Under the pieces are notes generated by a model that was given only the letters and a program-made list of their open reading frames with translations, did no database searches and was not told where the DNA came from. A stretch of DNA of 64,000 bases, taken from assembly GCF_004682055.1 (NCBI RefSeq), contig NZ_QUZU01000001.1:124001-188000 (forward strand). The letters run 5' to 3'. Shown piece after piece: positions 8,141 to 19,500 of the stretch; positions within the stretch are counted from its first letter, which is position 1, and every line of letters starts with the position of its first letter. The position numbers and the translations under genes were made by a program. This stretch comes from Pseudomonas kairouanensis (GTDB lineage Bacteria; Pseudomonadota; Gammaproteobacteria; Pseudomonadales; Pseudomonadaceae).

Positions 8141-9586
8141 TCAGCCTTCGAGCTTGCTTTTAAGCAATTCGTTCACCTGTTGCGGGTTGGCCTTGCCTTT
8201 GGAGGCTTTCATCGCCTGGCCCACAAAGAAGCCGAACATCTTGCCGCGCTTGGCTTCGTCGGCCGCACGGTACTGCTCGACCTGCTCGGCATTGGCCGCG
8301 AGCATTTCATCGAGAACGGCCGAGATGGCGCCGCTGTCGGTGACTTGCTTGAGGCCGCGCTTCTCGATGATCTCGTCGGCGCTGCCTTCGCCGTTGGCCA
8401 TCGCTTCGAACACGGTCTTGGCGATTTTGCCGGAGATGGTGTTGTCCTTGATGCGCAGCAGCATGCCGCCCAGTTGCTCGGCGGTTACCGGCGCTTCGTC
8501 GATTTCCAGGCCTTGTTTGTTCAGCAGGCTGCCCAGCTCAACCATCACCCAGTTGGCCGCCAGCTTGGCGTCACCGGCAATGTTCACCACTTGCTCGAAG
8601 TAGTTGGCTTGCTCACGGCTGGAGGCCAGCACGCTGGCGTCGTAGACCGACAGGCCGAACTGTTCCTGGAAGCGCTCGCGTTTTTGCTGCGGCAGTTCCG
8701 GCAGGGTGGCGCGGATGTCGCTGAGGAACGCGTCCTCGATCACCACCGGCAACAGGTCCGGGTCGGGGAAGTAACGGTAGTCGTTGGCTTCCTCTTTACT
8801 GCGCATGGCGCGGGTTTCGTCTTTGTTCGGGTCGTACAGGCGGGTTTGCTGGATGACCTTGCCACCGTCTTCGATCAGCTCGATCTGGCGACGCACTTCG
8901 CTGTTGATCGCCTTCTCGATGAAGCGGAACGAGTTGACGTTCTTGATCTCGCAGCGCGTGCCGAACTCGACCTGGCCTTTTGGGCGAATCGACACGTTGC
9001 AGTCGCAGCGCAGCGAACCTTCGGCCATGTTGCCGTCGCAGATGCCCAGGTAACGCACCAGGGCGTGGATGGTCTTGACGTAGGCCACGGCTTCCTTGGC
9101 GCTGCGCATGTCCGGCTCGGAGACGATCTCCAGCAGCGGCGTGCCGGCACGGTTCAGGTCGATGCCGGTGGCGCCGGGGAATTCTTCGTGCAGGCTCTTG
9201 CCGGCGTCTTCTTCCAGGTGCGCGCGGGTCACGCCGACACGCTTGATGGTGCCGTCTTCCAGGGGGATGTCCAGGTGGCCCTTGCCGACGATCGGCAGTT
9301 CCATCTGGCTGATCTGGTAGCCCTTGGGCAGGTCCGGGTAGAAGTAGTTCTTGCGCGCAAACACGTTGTGCTGGCCGATCTCGGCGTCAATCGCCAAGCC
9401 GAACATCACCGCCATGCGCACCGCTTCCTGGTTCAGCACCGGCAGCACGCCGGGCATGCCCAGGTCGACCAGGCTGGCCTGGGTGTTGGGCTCGGAGCCG
9501 AACGTGGTGGCGCTACCGGAGAAAATCTTCGATTGGGTGGCGAGCTGGGTATGAATCTCCAGCCCGATCACGACTTCCCATTGCAT
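8141..9586 (-). CDS. gatB: Asp-tRNA(Asn)/Glu-tRNA(Gln) amidotransferase subunit B
   Basis: GatB (481 residues) binds misacylated Asp-tRNA(Asn) or Glu-tRNA(Gln), phosphorylates the acyl group and accepts ammonia from GatA. The N-terminal [15 protein letters not shown] and the kinase-like core ([27 protein letters not shown] in part) are diagnostic. The C-terminal 150 residues form the helical and YqeY tRNA-binding domains, ending with [13 protein letters not shown]. It is the last gene of gatCAB, 10 bases after gatA, with a GGAGAA ribosome site. Confidence 0.97.
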   Translation of the reverse strand: MQWEVVIGLEIHTQLATQSKIFSGSATTFGSEPNTQASLVDLGMPGVLPVLNQEAVRMAVMFGLAIDAEIGQHNVFARKNYFYPDLPKGYQISQMELPIVGKGHLDIPLEDGTIKRVGVTRAHLEEDAGKSLHEEFPGATGIDLNRAGTPLLEIVSEPDMRSAKEAVAYVKTIHALVRYLGICDGNMAEGSLRCDCNVSIRPKGQVEFGTRCEIKNVNSFRFIEKAINSEVRRQIELIEDGGKVIQQTRLYDPNKDETRAMRSKEEANDYRYFPDPDLLPVVIEDAFLSDIRATLPELPQQKRERFQEQFGLSVYDASVLASSREQANYFEQVVNIAGDAKLAANWVMVELGSLLNKQGLEIDEAPVTAEQLGGMLLRIKDNTISGKIAKTVFEAMANGEGSADEIIEKRGLKQVTDSGAISAVLDEMLAANAEQVEQYRAADEAKRGKMFGFFVGQAMKASKGKANPQQVNELLKSKLEG

Positions 9587-9596
9587 AGTGTTCTCC

Positions 9597-11048
9597 TCAG
9601 AAGCCGGTAGGGGTGCGAGTGTGCCAGTCAGTGTTCAACTGGTACTGGTGCGCCACATTGAGCAGGCGGCCTTCCTGGAAATACGGGGCGAGCAGCTGCA
9701 CGCCTACCGGCAGGCCATCGACGAAACCGGCAGGCATGGACAAGCCCGGCAGGCCCGCGAGGTTGGCGGTGATGGTGTACAGGTCTTCGAGGTATGCAGC
9801 CACCGGGTCGCCATTTTTGGCGCCGAGCTTCCAGGCCGGGTTCGGCGTGGTTGGGCCGAGGATTACATCGACTTGTTCAAAGGCAGCCATGAAGTCGTTC
9901 TTCACCAGGCGGCGGATTTTTTGCGCCTTGAGGTAGTACGCGTCGTAGTAGCCGGCCGACAGGGCGTAGGCACCGACCATGATGCGGCGCTGTACTTCCA
10001 CACCGAAGCCTTCGCCACGGGAGCGTTTGTACAGGTCGGTGAGGTCCTTGGGGTTTTCGCAGCGGTAGCCGAAACGCACACCGTCGAAACGCGACAGGTT
10101 GGAGGAGGCCTCTGCCGGTGCGATCACGTAGTAAGCAGGAATCGCGTGCTGGTTGTTCGGCAGGCTGATTTCCTTGATTACGGCACCAAGCTTTTCCAGC
10201 TCTTTAACACTGTTGTGCACCAGCTCAGCGATGCGTGGGTCGAGACCGGCGCTGAAGTATTCCTTCGGCACGCCAATGCGCAGGCCCTTGATCGAGGTGT
10301 TCAGGCTGGCGCTGTAGTCGGGCACTGGCTCGTCGATGCTGGTGGAGTCCTGTTTATCGAACCCTGCCATACCTTGTAACAAGATCGCGCAGTCTTCGGC
10401 GGTGCGTGCCAATGGGCCGCCCTGATCGAGGCTGGACGCGTAGGCGATCATGCCCCAACGGGAAACGCGACCGTAGGTCGGCTTCAAACCGGTGAGGTTG
10501 GTGAACGCCGCTGGCTGGCGGATGGAACCACCGGTGTCGGTGGCCGTGGCTGCCGGCAGGAAGCGTGCGGCAACGGCGGCGGCCGAACCACCGGACGAAC
10601 CGCCGGGCACGTGTTCCAGGTTCCACGGGTTTTTCACCGCACCGTAGTAGCTCGACTCGTTGGCCGAACCCATGGCGAATTCGTCCATGTTGGTCTTGCC
10701 CAGGGTCACGGCCCCGGCGGCAGCCAGCTTGGACACCACGGTGGCGTCGTAGGGTGCCTTGAAGTTGTCGAGCATCTTCGAGCCGCAGCTGGTGCGAATG
10801 CCCTGGGTGCAGAACAGGTCTTTGTGGGCGATTGGTGCGCCCAGCAGCGCGCCATTTTCACCGTTGGCGCGACGTGCGTCGGCGGCCTTTGCCTGGCTCA
10901 GGGCCAGTTCTTCGGTGAGGCTGATGAAGCTGTTGACCTTGGAGTCGTGCGCGGCGATGCGCGCAAGCAGGGTCTTGGTCAGCTCTTCGGAAGAAAACGT
11001 TTTGTCGGCGAGACCGCGGGCGATCTCGGCCAGAGTCATGTGATGCAT
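9597..11048 (-). CDS. gatA: Asp-tRNA(Asn)/Glu-tRNA(Gln) amidotransferase subunit A
   Basis: GatA (483 residues) is the glutaminase subunit of the amidosome and belongs to the amidase-signature family. The Ser-cisSer-Lys triad is visible: Lys in [10 protein letters not shown] and the serines in [11 protein letters not shown] with [10 protein letters not shown]. Ammonia released from glutamine is channelled to GatB. The ATG at 11048 ([13 protein letters not shown]) has a ribosome site (AAAGGGAAAG) just upstream. It sits between gatC and gatB in one operon. Confidence 0.97.
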   Translation of the reverse strand: MHHMTLAEIARGLADKTFSSEELTKTLLARIAAHDSKVNSFISLTEELALSQAKAADARRANGENGALLGAPIAHKDLFCTQGIRTSCGSKMLDNFKAPYDATVVSKLAAAGAVTLGKTNMDEFAMGSANESSYYGAVKNPWNLEHVPGGSSGGSAAAVAARFLPAATATDTGGSIRQPAAFTNLTGLKPTYGRVSRWGMIAYASSLDQGGPLARTAEDCAILLQGMAGFDKQDSTSIDEPVPDYSASLNTSIKGLRIGVPKEYFSAGLDPRIAELVHNSVKELEKLGAVIKEISLPNNQHAIPAYYVIAPAEASSNLSRFDGVRFGYRCENPKDLTDLYKRSRGEGFGVEVQRRIMVGAYALSAGYYDAYYLKAQKIRRLVKNDFMAAFEQVDVILGPTTPNPAWKLGAKNGDPVAAYLEDLYTITANLAGLPGLSMPAGFVDGLPVGVQLLAPYFQEGRLLNVAHQYQLNTDWHTRTPTGF

Positions 11049-11064
11049 GAAAGGCTCTTTCCCT

Positions 11065-11352
11065 TTAGTCGATGACTTTCGGAACCAGGTACAGGCCGTT
11101 TTCGACCGCTGGCGCGATGGACTGGTAGGCCTCGCGATTATTGCGCTCGGTCACGACGTCGGCGCGCAGGCGCTGACTGGCTTCCAGCGGGTGAGCCAGG
11201 GGCTCGATGCCGTCGGTATTCACGGCCTGCATTTGGTCAACCAGCCCGAGAATGCTGTTCAGGGCTGCGGTAATCGGTGGAAGATCGACTTCAGCCAGGC
11301 CCAGGTGGGCCAGGTGAGCGATTTTTTCCACGTCGGAGCGGTCAAGCGCCAT
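11065..11352 (-). CDS. gatC: Asp-tRNA(Asn)/Glu-tRNA(Gln) amidotransferase subunit C
   Basis: GatC (95 residues) is a small helical stabiliser that wraps around the GatA-GatB interface. [19 protein letters not shown] and the C-terminal YLVPKVID are typical. The ATG at 11352 is preceded by TGGAGAAT. It is the first gene of gatCAB and shares a 210-bp divergent gap with mreB. Pseudomonads need this complex because asparaginyl- and/or glutaminyl-tRNA is made by transamidation. Confidence 0.96.
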   Translation of the reverse strand: MALDRSDVEKIAHLAHLGLAEVDLPPITAALNSILGLVDQMQAVNTDGIEPLAHPLEASQRLRADVVTERNNREAYQSIAPAVENGLYLVPKVID

Positions 11353-11489
11353 GGGATTCTCCAGTGGAAAACAGAACGGAGGGCGTCCGTGTGTTAGATT
11401 GTCGGAACACTACCGCATTTCTACGGTCATATGGCCGCGATTGTGGGGGTTGGTGCACAGAAAGTCGGCCAATTTAGCACATTGGCGCC

Positions 11490-11518
11490 TTGCCCAAAAT
11501 CCCTGTCGTTGTTAGAGT
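11490..11518 (+). promoter_or_regulatory. Candidate sigma-70 promoter for mreBCD
   Basis: TTGCCC and TAGAGT are separated by exactly 17 bases, giving a predicted start near 11525, about 38 bases before the mreB ATG. This is a motif match only. Confidence 0.4.
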
Positions 11519-11550
11519 TTGCCGCACTTTTTTACCCACGCGTTGCCTAG

Positions 11551-12600
<1,050 letters not shown>

Positions 12601-12630
12601 GTCATTGCTGGTATGCCCATGTTTCGCCCG

Positions 12631-12656
12631 CAGGCAGCACTTTGCAGTGCTGCCTG
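12631..12656 (+). other. Stem-loop between mreB and mreC
   Basis: A perfect 10-bp stem, CAGGCAGCAC / GTGCTGCCTG, with a 6-base loop, 30 bases after the mreB stop. The following sequence is T-rich (ttggcgtttatcttcttc) but lacks a proper T run, so partial termination or mRNA processing is more likely than full termination. It could set the higher MreB to MreC/D ratio. Confidence 0.6.
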
Positions 12657-12740
12657 TTGGCGTTTATCTTCTTCAATCTGCATCCAGGCCGGTTAGATGC
12701 CGTATGAATAAAGAAAACATTTGCCTGGGAGGAGCGGCTT

Positions 12741-13862
12741 ATTAAACCGCTTTTCGCCAAAGGCCCCTCATTGGGCGTGCGCCTGTTGGTGCTGGTCGTG
12801 CTTTCGGTCGCGCTGATGGTAGTCGATGCTCGCTTCGCACTGCTCAAGCCTGTGCGTAGCCAGATGTCGCTGGTGCTGATGCAGACTTACTGGATCACCG
12901 ACCTGCCACAACGTCTCTACCAGGGCGTGGCCAGCCAATTTGGCAGCCGCACCGAGCTGGTCGCCGAGAACGAAAAACTCAAGACTGAAAACCTGTTGCT
13001 GCAGGGACGCATGCAAAAGCTGGCGGCCCTCACCGAGCAGAACGTTCGGCTGCGCGAGTTGCTCAATTCCTCCGCGCTGGTCAATGAAAAGGTCGAAGTG
13101 GCCGAATTGATCGGCATGGACCCCAACCCCTTCACCCATCGCATCATCATCAATAAAGGTGAGCGCGACGGTGTGGTCCTGGGCCAGCCGGTACTCGATG
13201 CCCGTGGCCTGATGGGGCAGGTGGTCGAGCTGATGCCCTACACCTCGCGGGTTTTGTTGCTGACGGACACCACCCACAGCATTCCGGTGCAAGTGAACCG
13301 CAACGGCCTGCGTGCGATTGCCAGCGGCACCGGCAACCCCGAGCGCCTGGAGTTGCGGCATGTGGCCGACACGGCTGATATCAAGGAAGGCGACCTGCTG
13401 GTCAGCTCCGGCCTTGGCCAGCGTTTCCCGGCCGGTTACCCGGTGGCGACCGTCAAGGAAGTGATCCACGACTCTGGCCAGCCGTTCGCCATTGTGCGTG
13501 CCGTGCCCACCGCCGCTCTGAACCGCAGTCGCTACCTGCTGCTGGTGTTCAGCGACAACCGCACCCCGGAGGAGCGCGCCAACGAAGCCGCCCAGGCCCA
13601 GGAAGCGGAAGACCAGAAAAACGGCACTACGCCCGTTATTCCTGCGACAGTACCCAAGCCCGCCACAACGACGCCGGCTGCTCCGGCGCCAACGCCAACG
13701 CCTGCGACAGCGCCCGTGGCCACGCCGGTCAAGCCTGCGGCCCACACTGCGCATCCGGTCAAACCGGTTGCGGCCAAACCGCCCGCTGCCACGCCTGCTG
13801 CTGCAACACCCGCAGTGAAGCCCCCGGCTACTCCGGCAACCACGCGGCAGAGGGAGGAATAA
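12741..13862 (+). CDS. mreC: Cell shape-determining protein MreC, AUU start
   Basis: MreC is a bitopic inner-membrane protein that links MreB to the PBP2-RodA synthase. One membrane helix (LLVLVVLSVALMVV) is followed by a coiled coil (about residues 70-110) and the two beta domains. The last 80 or so residues are rich in Pro, Ala and Thr. No ATG exists at the front of this frame. The family N-terminus IKPLFAKGPSLGVRL begins at an ATT (12741) placed 6 bases after GGGAGGAG, whereas the first TTG (12771) has no ribosome site. I therefore start at ATT, giving 373 residues. It overlaps mreD by TAATG. Confidence 0.9.
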   Translation: MKPLFAKGPSLGVRLLVLVVLSVALMVVDARFALLKPVRSQMSLVLMQTYWITDLPQRLYQGVASQFGSRTELVAENEKLKTENLLLQGRMQKLAALTEQNVRLRELLNSSALVNEKVEVAELIGMDPNPFTHRIIINKGERDGVVLGQPVLDARGLMGQVVELMPYTSRVLLLTDTTHSIPVQVNRNGLRAIASGTGNPERLELRHVADTADIKEGDLLVSSGLGQRFPAGYPVATVKEVIHDSGQPFAIVRAVPTAALNRSRYLLLVFSDNRTPEERANEAAQAQEAEDQKNGTTPVIPATVPKPATTTPAAPAPTPTPATAPVATPVKPAAHTAHPVKPVAAKPPAATPAAATPAVKPPATPATTRQREE

Positions 13863-14350
13863 TGGCCGGCACTCATTCGCGTAATGGCTGGATCGTCTGG
13901 TTGACCTTCGCCATCGGCTTGCTGCTCAGCGTTTCGCCGCTGCCCCAATTCATGGAAATCCTGCGCCCACTCTGGCTGGCATTGCTGCTGGCCTTCTGGT
14001 CGCTGAACCTGCCACATAAGGTGGGCATGGTCACGGCGATGTTCCTGGGCTTGGCGGAAGATGTGCTCTATGGCACCTTGCTGGGTCAGAATGCGTTGAT
14101 CCTGACCCTGATCACCTTCCTGGTGCTGTCCTTGCAGCAGCGTCTTCGTATGTTTCCGATGTGGCAGCAGTGCCTGGTGATCCTGGTGATCTTCGGCCTG
14201 GCGCAGCTTGTACAGCTATGGCTCAGCGCCTTGACCGGCAACCGTCAACCGACCTTGGCGTTGGTACTGCCGGCCTTGGTCAGCGCGCTGCTGTGGCCTT
14301 GGATCAGTTTCGGCCTGCGTGGGTTACGCCGTCGCTATAAAATCAATTGA
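13862..14350 (+). CDS. mreD: Rod shape-determining protein MreD
   Basis: MreD (162 residues) is a small, very hydrophobic inner-membrane protein with about five helices, working with MreC and MreB in the elongasome. Its ATG overlaps the mreC stop by one base (TAATG), so translation is coupled, and GAGGGAGG precedes it. LGLAEDVLYGTLLGQNALI is the usual conserved polar stretch. Length and position after mreC are as expected for the family. Confidence 0.95.
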   Translation: MAGTHSRNGWIVWLTFAIGLLLSVSPLPQFMEILRPLWLALLLAFWSLNLPHKVGMVTAMFLGLAEDVLYGTLLGQNALILTLITFLVLSLQQRLRMFPMWQQCLVILVIFGLAQLVQLWLSALTGNRQPTLALVLPALVSALLWPWISFGLRGLRRRYKIN

Positions 14351-14401
14351 ATGGATTGCGAGGCTCTGCCTGGTTATCGAACCCCACAGGGAGAGTCTGC
14401 A

Positions 14402-14998
14402 ATGAATTCGCTTTATCTGGCCTCGGGCTCTCCGAGGCGGCGTGAACTGTTGACCCAGATCGGTGTGCCCTTCACCGTGGTCAGCGCCGCCATTGATGAA
14501 ACTCCTCTTACAAATGAACCCGCCGTTTCCTACGTCGAGCGCCTTGCGCGCGGCAAGGCGGTGGCGGGTTTTACTGCGCTCGAAAATACGGCGGGCGCCT
14601 GTGTACTAGGGGCTGACACGGCGGTCATTGTGGACGGCAAGATCCTCGGCAAACCCGTGGACCAGGCCGATGGGCTGGCGATGTTGATGGCGTTGGCAGG
14701 GCGTGAACATGAAGTTCTCACCGCTATCGCCCTTACCGATGGCCAGCGCAGCGAAATTGTTTGTGTAAGCAGTCGTGTACGTTTTCGCGACATTTCTGTC
14801 GAGGAGGCTACAACCTACTGGCACAGTGGCGAACCGCAGGACAAGGCGGGCGGCTATGCTATCCAAGGGTTGGGCTCGGTGTTTGTTGCCGGTCTCAATG
14901 GCAGTTATTCCGCCGTGGTAGGCCTGCCGGTGTGCGAAACCGCGCAACTGCTCGGCCAATTCGGCATACCCTGTTGGCAAAACCTTACCGCGCGCTGA
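14402..14998 (+). CDS. maf: Maf-family nucleoside triphosphate pyrophosphatase (YhdE type)
   Basis: A 198-residue Maf/Ham1-fold house-cleaning enzyme, of the YhdE type that hydrolyses dTTP and UTP to the monophosphates. The signature SGSPRRREL is at residues 6-14, GADTAVI near 80, and KAGGYAIQG near 150. The frame is open from 14351, but the ATG at 14402 has cagggagag before it and gives the standard N-terminus MNSLYLASG. It sits between mreD and rng, its usual place. Confidence 0.94.
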   Translation: MNSLYLASGSPRRRELLTQIGVPFTVVSAAIDETPLTNEPAVSYVERLARGKAVAGFTALENTAGACVLGADTAVIVDGKILGKPVDQADGLAMLMALAGREHEVLTAIALTDGQRSEIVCVSSRVRFRDISVEEATTYWHSGEPQDKAGGYAIQGLGSVFVAGLNGSYSAVVGLPVCETAQLLGQFGIPCWQNLTAR

Positions 14999-15068
14999 TC
15001 GCATTACCTGCGCGCCCAGCCTTAAGCGATCGGTCACTATTGTGAAAACGCCAGAACGAGACCCAGCC

Positions 15069-16526
15069 ATGAGTGAAGAGATTCTGATCAATATCACGCC
15101 GATGGAATCACGCGTGGCGGTGGTAGAGAACGGTGTTCTGCAAGAAGTCCATGTCGAGCGCACCCAGAAGCGCGGAATCGTCGGCAACATCTACAAAGGC
15201 AAGGTAGTACGCGTATTACCGGGGATGCAGGCGGCATTCGTCGACATCGGCCTGGACCGCGCGGCATTTATCCACGCATCGGAAATTTCCCTGCGCGAAG
15301 GCCCAGCGGTGGAAAGCATCAGCGCCCTGGTACACGAAGGGCAGAGCCTGGTGGTGCAAGTCACCAAGGACCCCATCGGCTCCAAAGGCGCACGCCTGAC
15401 TACGCAATTGTCGATTCCGTCGCGCTACCTGGTGTATATGCCGCGTACTGCCCATGTCGGCATTTCCCTGAAGATCGAAGACGAAGGCGAGCGTGAGCGC
15501 CTGAAAAAAGTCGTCAGCGACTGCGTGGCCGCCGAAGGCATCAAGGAGGCCGGTGGGTTTATCCTGCGCACCGCCGCCGAAGGTGCCGGCGCGGACGAAA
15601 TCCTTATGGACATCCGCTACCTGCGGCGCTTGTGGGACCAGATCGGTGCGCAGATCAAAACCATCGGCGCACCCAGCGTGATCTACGAAGACCTCGGCCT
15701 GGCGCTGCGCACCCTGCGTGACCTGGTCAGCCCGAAGATTGAGAAAATTCGCATCGACTCGCGGGAAACCTTCCAGCGCACCACGCAATTTGTGGCCGAG
15801 CTGATGCCGGAAATTGCCGACCGCCTGGAACACTACCCTGGCGAGCGGCCGATCTTTGACCTGTATGGCGTTGAAGACGAAATCCAGAAAGCCCTGGAAC
15901 GCAAAGTACCGCTCAAATCCGGTGGCTATTTGGTGGTGGACCCGGCAGAAGCCATGACCACCATCGACGTCAACACCGGTGCGTTCGTGGGTCATCGCAA
16001 CCTCGAAGAAACCATCTTCAAGACCAACCTGGAAGCGGCCACCGCGATTGCTCGTCAGCTGCGCCTGCGTAACCTGGGCGGCATCATCATCATCGACTTC
16101 ATCGACATGGAAGATGAGGAGCATCAGCGCCAGGTGCTGCGCACCTTGGAGAAACAGCTGGAGCGTGATCACGCCAAGACCAATATCATTGGCATCACCG
16201 AACTGGGCCTGGTGCAGATGACCCGCAAGCGCACCCGCGAAAGTCTTGAGCAAGTGCTGTGCGAGCCGTGCAGCAGCTGCCAGGGGCGCGGCAAGTTGAA
16301 GACGCCAGAAACGGTTTGCTACGAGATTTTCCGGGAAATTCTACGGGAGGCACGAGCCTACCAGGCCGAAGGTTATAGAGTGCTTGCCAACCAGAAAGTG
16401 GTCGATCGGCTGCTGGACGAAGAGTCCGGCAACGTGGCTGAACTGGAAGGTTTTATCGGGCGCACGATTCGTTTCCAGGTCGAAACCATGTATTCCCAGG
16501 AACAATACGACGTGGTGCTGCTCTGA
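15069..16526 (+). CDS. rng: Ribonuclease G
   Basis: RNase G (485 residues; about 489 in E. coli) is an endonuclease of the RNase E/G family that matures the 16S rRNA 5' end and decays some mRNAs. The S1 domain is at about 37-125. The catalytic DNase I-like region carries the metal-binding aspartates in TTIDVNTGAF and IIIDFIDMED. The Zn-link cysteines are in CEPCSSCQG. It lacks the long C-terminal scaffold of RNase E. The ATG at 15069 (MSEEILINITPMESR) is preferred over an upstream start at 15042 because it matches the family N-terminus. Confidence 0.96.
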   Translation: MSEEILINITPMESRVAVVENGVLQEVHVERTQKRGIVGNIYKGKVVRVLPGMQAAFVDIGLDRAAFIHASEISLREGPAVESISALVHEGQSLVVQVTKDPIGSKGARLTTQLSIPSRYLVYMPRTAHVGISLKIEDEGERERLKKVVSDCVAAEGIKEAGGFILRTAAEGAGADEILMDIRYLRRLWDQIGAQIKTIGAPSVIYEDLGLALRTLRDLVSPKIEKIRIDSRETFQRTTQFVAELMPEIADRLEHYPGERPIFDLYGVEDEIQKALERKVPLKSGGYLVVDPAEAMTTIDVNTGAFVGHRNLEETIFKTNLEAATAIARQLRLRNLGGIIIIDFIDMEDEEHQRQVLRTLEKQLERDHAKTNIIGITELGLVQMTRKRTRESLEQVLCEPCSSCQGRGKLKTPETVCYEIFREILREARAYQAEGYRVLANQKVVDRLLDEESGNVAELEGFIGRTIRFQVETMYSQEQYDVVLL

Positions 16527-16568
16527 TCCCCATTCGCTTGTTTTTTACTGCCTTGAGGGTCGCCTGAC

Positions 16569-19500
16569 ATGGAGCGTCTGATACGCTTTTTTGCCGCTTT
16601 GACCCGTTGGGGCCTGGGCCTCTGTGCGTTGTCGTTGGTATTGGCTGCGGTGTACGTGAGCCTGGGTCGTGAACTGACGCCCCTGGTGGCCGAGTATCGC
16701 GCGGAAATTGAAGCCAAGGCACAGGCTGCGGTGCAGATGCCTCTGCAGATCGGCAGCCTTGAAGGCCGCTGGAGTGGCTTTGCCCCCGTACTGATGGCTC
16801 ATGACGTGATGGTGGGCGAGGGCAGCAGCGCCCTGCGCCTGGACCAGGTTCAAGTGGTGCCGGATATATGGGCCAGCCTGATGGCGCGCGAAGTGCGTAT
16901 TGCCCATCTGCAAGTCAGCGGCCTGCAACTGAGCGTCAAGGAAGACAAGGACGGCCACTGGGCACTGCAAGGCTTGCCGGTGCAGGATGACCAGCCACTG
17001 GACCCGGAGCAATTGCTCCAGCGCATGCAGAAGGTCAAGCGTGTGTCGTTGCTCGACAGCCAGGTGACCTTGCAACCCTTTGACCAGGCGCCGAAAACCC
17101 TGACCTATGTGGGCCTGAGCCTGCATACCGGCCTGACCCGCCAGCGCCTGGACGCGCGCCTGACCTTGCCCGACGGCCAGCCCCTGGCCCTTAGCCTGCG
17201 CACCCGTATACGGGCAAGCCAGTGGAAAGACGCTGAAGTGCAGGCCTACCTGAGCCTGCCGCAGAGCGATTGGGCCAAGTGGATTCCGGCCAAGCTCACC
17301 CAGCAATGGAAGCTCACTCAATTCAAGGCGGGCGGCGAGTTCTGGCTGACCTGGGCCAAGGGGGCCGTGCAAAGCGCAGTGGTGCGGCTTAATTCGCCGC
17401 AAGTGCAGGGCAGCTACGCCGAGCGCAAGCCGGTGCACATTGAAAACCTCGCCCTCACCGCCTACCTGCAACGCAGCGAGACGGGGCTCAAGGTGTTGTT
17501 TGATTCATTGGCCATGAACCTCGGGGAGACGCGCTGGGAGTCACGCCTGCAACTGCAGCAAACCCTGGCCACCGACAAGGATCTGGAAGTCTGGAAGCTC
17601 CAGGCTGACCGCCTGGACCTGACCCCCATTACGCCGTTGCTCAACGCCCTGGCCCCCCTGCCTGAGGGGTTTGCCAAAACCGTCGAGCACCTTAAAGCCA
17701 CTGGCCTGTTGCGCAATGTGCTGGTGGAATTCCGACCTCAGGACACTTCCGATCAGAAAGTCAGTTTTGCCGCGAACCTTGAACGCGTCGGCTTTGATGC
17801 CTACTTCGGCGCGCCTGCTGCGCGCAACGTCTCCGGCAGCATCAGCGGCGACCTGGGCCATGGCGAGCTACGCATGGACAGCAAGGATTTTTCCCTGCAC
17901 CTGGACCCGATCTTCGCCAAGCCCTGGCAGTACATCCAGGCCAATGCGCGCCTGACGTGGAAGCTCGATAAGCAAGGCTTCACCCTGATCGCCCCGTACA
18001 TCAAGGTGCTGGGTGAAGAGGGCAAGGTGGCCGCCGACTTCCTGATCCGCCTGCATTTCGATCACAGCCAGGAAGACTACATGGACCTGCGGGTCGGCAT
18101 GGTCGATGGCGATGGGCGTTTCACCCCCAAATACCTGCCGGCAGTGTTAAGCCCTGCGTTGGACGAGTGGCTGCGTACGGCGATCCTCAAGGGCGCAGTG
18201 GACGAGGGCTTCTTCCAGTATCAAGGCTCGCTGAACCACGATGCGTTGCCCGCTTCGCGCAACATCAGCCTGTTTTTCAAGGTGCATGACGCAGAGCTGG
18301 CGTTCCAGCCGGGCTGGCCCCATGTCAGCAAGGTCAAGGGCGAGGTGTTCGTCGAAGAGAGCGGCGTGCGCATCCTGGCCAGCAAGGGCCAGTTGCTCGA
18401 TACCAAGGTCAAGGACATCTACGTCAATATTCCCCATGCGCCTGCAGGCAAGGACAGCCATTTGCTGCTGACCGGCGGTTTTGCCGGTGGGCTGGGCGAT
18501 GGACTGAAAATCCTGCAGGAAGCGCCGATTGGTACTGCATCTACCTTTTCCGGCTGGAAGGGCGAGGGTGACCTGCAAGGCAACCTGGACCTGGATATCC
18601 CGCTGGCCAAAGGCGCCGAGCCGAAAATCGTGGTGGACTTCAAGACCGACAAATCCCGCCTGCAATTGGCTGAGCCGTCCCTGGACCTGACCCAGCTCAA
18701 AGGCGACTTCCGTTTTGACAGTGCCAAGGGCCTCAGTGGCCAGAACATCACGGCCCAGGCGTTTGATCGGCCGATCACCGCGCAGATTGCTGCCGACGGC
18801 AAGCCGGGCAATATCAGTACACGGGTCACTGCCAAGGGCCAGGTGACGGTCAAGCGGCTCACGGATTGGCTGAAAATCACTCAGCCGTTGCCGGTGTCCG
18901 GTGATATCCCTTACCAGTTGCAGTTGAATCTGGACGGCGCCGACAGCCAGCTGATGGTCAGTTCCAACCTCAAGGGCGTGGCGGTGGACCTGCCGGCACC
19001 GTTCGGCATGCCGGCCAGCCAGGGGCGTGACAGCGTGTTCCGCATGACCTTGCAGGGGGCCGAGCGCCGTTACTGGTTCGATTATGGCGAACTGGCCAAC
19101 TTCACCTTTGCTGCTGCGCCGGACAAATTCAATGATGGTCGGGGCGAATTGTTCCTCGGAGAGGGCGATGCGCTGCTGCCGACCGGCAAGGGCTTGCGCA
19201 TTCGCGGCGTATTGTCGGAACTTGATATCGACCCCTGGAAGAAACTGGTGGACCGATACGCCGGCAACGATCCAGGGGGCAGCGCCAAGCAACTGCTCAG
19301 CGGTGCCGACTTCAAGATCGGCAAGTTGACGGGTTTTGGCACCCAGTTCGATCAGGTCAAGTTGCAACTGGACCGCAAACCGTCGGCCTGGGGCTTGCAA
19401 CTCGACAGCCAACAAGCCAAGGGCGCCGTCAACGTGCCAGATGCCAAGGGCGCACCGATTGTGGTCAACCTGCAATACGTGAAGTTGCCGGCGGTGGACC

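Noticed and set aside
7952..9610. 552-residue plus-strand frame opposite gatB
   Set aside because: Antisense shadow of gatB; the first 50 residues read through REP pair 3.
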